DNA from: an uncultured Burkholderiaceae bacterium
Lineage (GTDB): Bacteria; Pseudomonadota; Gammaproteobacteria; Burkholderiales; Burkholderiaceae
Assembly: GCA_937871985.1 (NCBI GenBank)
Contig: CALMPB010000182.1
Span: 1 to 6,674, forward strand
Length of the DNA: 6,674 bases
Reading direction: 5' to 3'
The stretch's first letter is position 1. Each line of letters opens with the position of its first letter. The notes under the pieces were generated by a model. The model made no database searches, was not told where the DNA came from, and saw only the letters and a list, made by a program, of their open reading frames with translations. The translations under genes and the position numbers were made by a program. This document shows positions 5,962-6,674 of the stretch, piece by piece.

Positions 5962-6674
5962 ATGGATAGGCTGCGCGCGATGGAGCTGTTTCTGTCGATA
6001 TCAAAAACGGAGAGCTTCTCCGAAACCGCGCGGCAGTTTGGTGTCTCCGCCACTTCGGTATCACGCATGATCACCGAGTTCGAAACCGAGCTGAATGTGA
6101 AGCTGCTGTTGCGCTCCACGCGGCAGGTCGTTTTGACGGAAGCCGGGCAGGAATACGCCAGCCAGCTCGAGGGCATCCTCTGGAACATCAACGAGGCGCA
6201 TCGCAACATCACCGAGATCCGCTCCGCGCCCAAGGGCACGCTGCGGGTGCATTCGCGCATGATGTTCGGCCTGGGCGTGCTGCCTCCGCTGGTCGCGGCG
6301 TTTCGCCAGCATTACCCCGAAATCCACATCGAGCTGGTGCTCTCCGAGGCCAAGACCGACCTGCGGCGCAACAACTTCGATATTGATTTCCGCATCTCGC
6401 CGCCGGTCGAGGCCGGCCTGAAACGACGCATCCTGTTCAAGAGCGACCGCTATCTGGTCGCATCGCCGGCCTATCTGGAGGCCCGCGGCCGGCCGCAGCG
6501 GCCGGCAGACATCGCCGCGCACGCCTGCCTGGCCTACCTGTTGCCGGGAGACCAGTATTGCTGGCATTTCAAGCGCGATGACGCCGTCGAGGAAGTGCCG
6601 GTCAAGGCGCGCCATGTCACCAACAACGGCGTGGCCCTGCTGGAGCTGGCACGCCTGGGGGAAGGCATCGCGCT
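5962..6674 (+). CDS. LysR-family transcriptional regulator (partial, C-terminus missing)
   Basis: A LysR-type DNA-binding regulator; 237 of roughly 300 residues are present before the right edge. The N-terminus MDRLRAMELFLSISKTESFSETARQFGVSATSVSRMITEFE carries the winged helix-turn-helix (about residues 18-37), followed by LNVKLLLRSTRQVVLTEAG (44-62). The substrate-binding domain begins near KGTLRVHSRMMFG and continues through VLPPLVAAFRQHYPEIHIELVLSE and DIDFRISPP, a pattern like the CrgA subgroup. Two ATGs are adjacent (5959 and 5962). The second is preferred because GGAGG (5953-5957) is then 4 nt away instead of 1, and MDRLRAMELF is the common family start. It diverges from the monooxygenase operon across 103 bp, the classic layout for a LysR regulator controlling its neighbour and itself. 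The inducer is unknown, possibly the substrate or product of that operon. Confidence 0.93.
   Translation, partial: MDRLRAMELFLSISKTESFSETARQFGVSATSVSRMITEFETELNVKLLLRSTRQVVLTEAGQEYASQLEGILWNINEAHRNITEIRSAPKGTLRVHSRMMFGLGVLPPLVAAFRQHYPEIHIELVLSEAKTDLRRNNFDIDFRISPPVEAGLKRRILFKSDRYLVASPAYLEARGRPQRPADIAAHACLAYLLPGDQYCWHFKRDDAVEEVPVKARHVTNNGVALLELARLGEGIA

Noticed and set aside
4014..5969. A 651-codon plus-strand open frame antisense to the flavin reductase and the monooxygenase.
   Set aside because: It lies entirely opposite two well-supported enzyme genes, its translation is rich in His, Arg, Gln and Leu as expected from the complement of GC-rich codons, and it shows no domain. It is a long shadow frame.
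6061..6615. A 184-codon minus-strand open frame near the right edge.
   Set aside because: It is antisense to the LysR gene, whose helix-turn-helix and effector-domain motifs are unmistakable on the plus strand.

Overview
The window looks like chromosomal DNA from a high-GC betaproteobacterium, most likely Burkholderiales/Alcaligenaceae (Bordetella or Achromobacter type). This is inferred from GC-rich codon use, a solitary Bug-type periplasmic solute receptor (a family greatly expanded in that group) and a LysR regulator divergent from a small flavin-dependent oxidation operon. No tool was run, so the taxonomy is an inference.

Left block (1-2365, all on the minus strand, read right to left): a SapC-family protein (1574-2365), an unrecognised 289-residue protein (688-1557), and the first 231 residues of a TolC-like outer-membrane channel made as a lipoprotein (1-695, running off the left edge). 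The genes are 16 bp apart and then overlap by 8 bp, so they form one operon. In Campylobacter fetus, sapC lies with the type I secretion genes (sapDEF) that export the S-layer protein. The pairing here suggests export of a surface or RTX-like protein. The ABC and membrane-fusion genes, and the cargo, would have to lie outside the window.

Middle (2366-2979): a 614-bp intergenic region between divergent genes. The part next to sapC is AT-rich (about 39% GC over 2401-2580 by hand count) and contains two short inverted repeats. Further right is a perfect 27-bp palindrome with 13-bp arms, a strong operator candidate. One 95-codon open frame crosses this region, but I do not believe it strongly.

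Right block: a Bug receptor with a twin-arginine type signal (2980-3942, plus strand) faces a convergent two-gene operon: a luciferase-like flavin-dependent monooxygenase (4794-5858, minus) followed by a flavin reductase with an extra N-terminal domain (3993-4784, minus). A divergent LysR-type regulator (5962-6674, plus, cut by the right edge) shares a 103-bp promoter region with the monooxygenase. The simplest reading is a LysR-controlled catabolic module. The Bug protein binds an organic (probably carboxylate) substrate in the periplasm, the reductase supplies reduced FMN, and the monooxygenase oxidises a substrate. The substrate cannot be read from the sequence.
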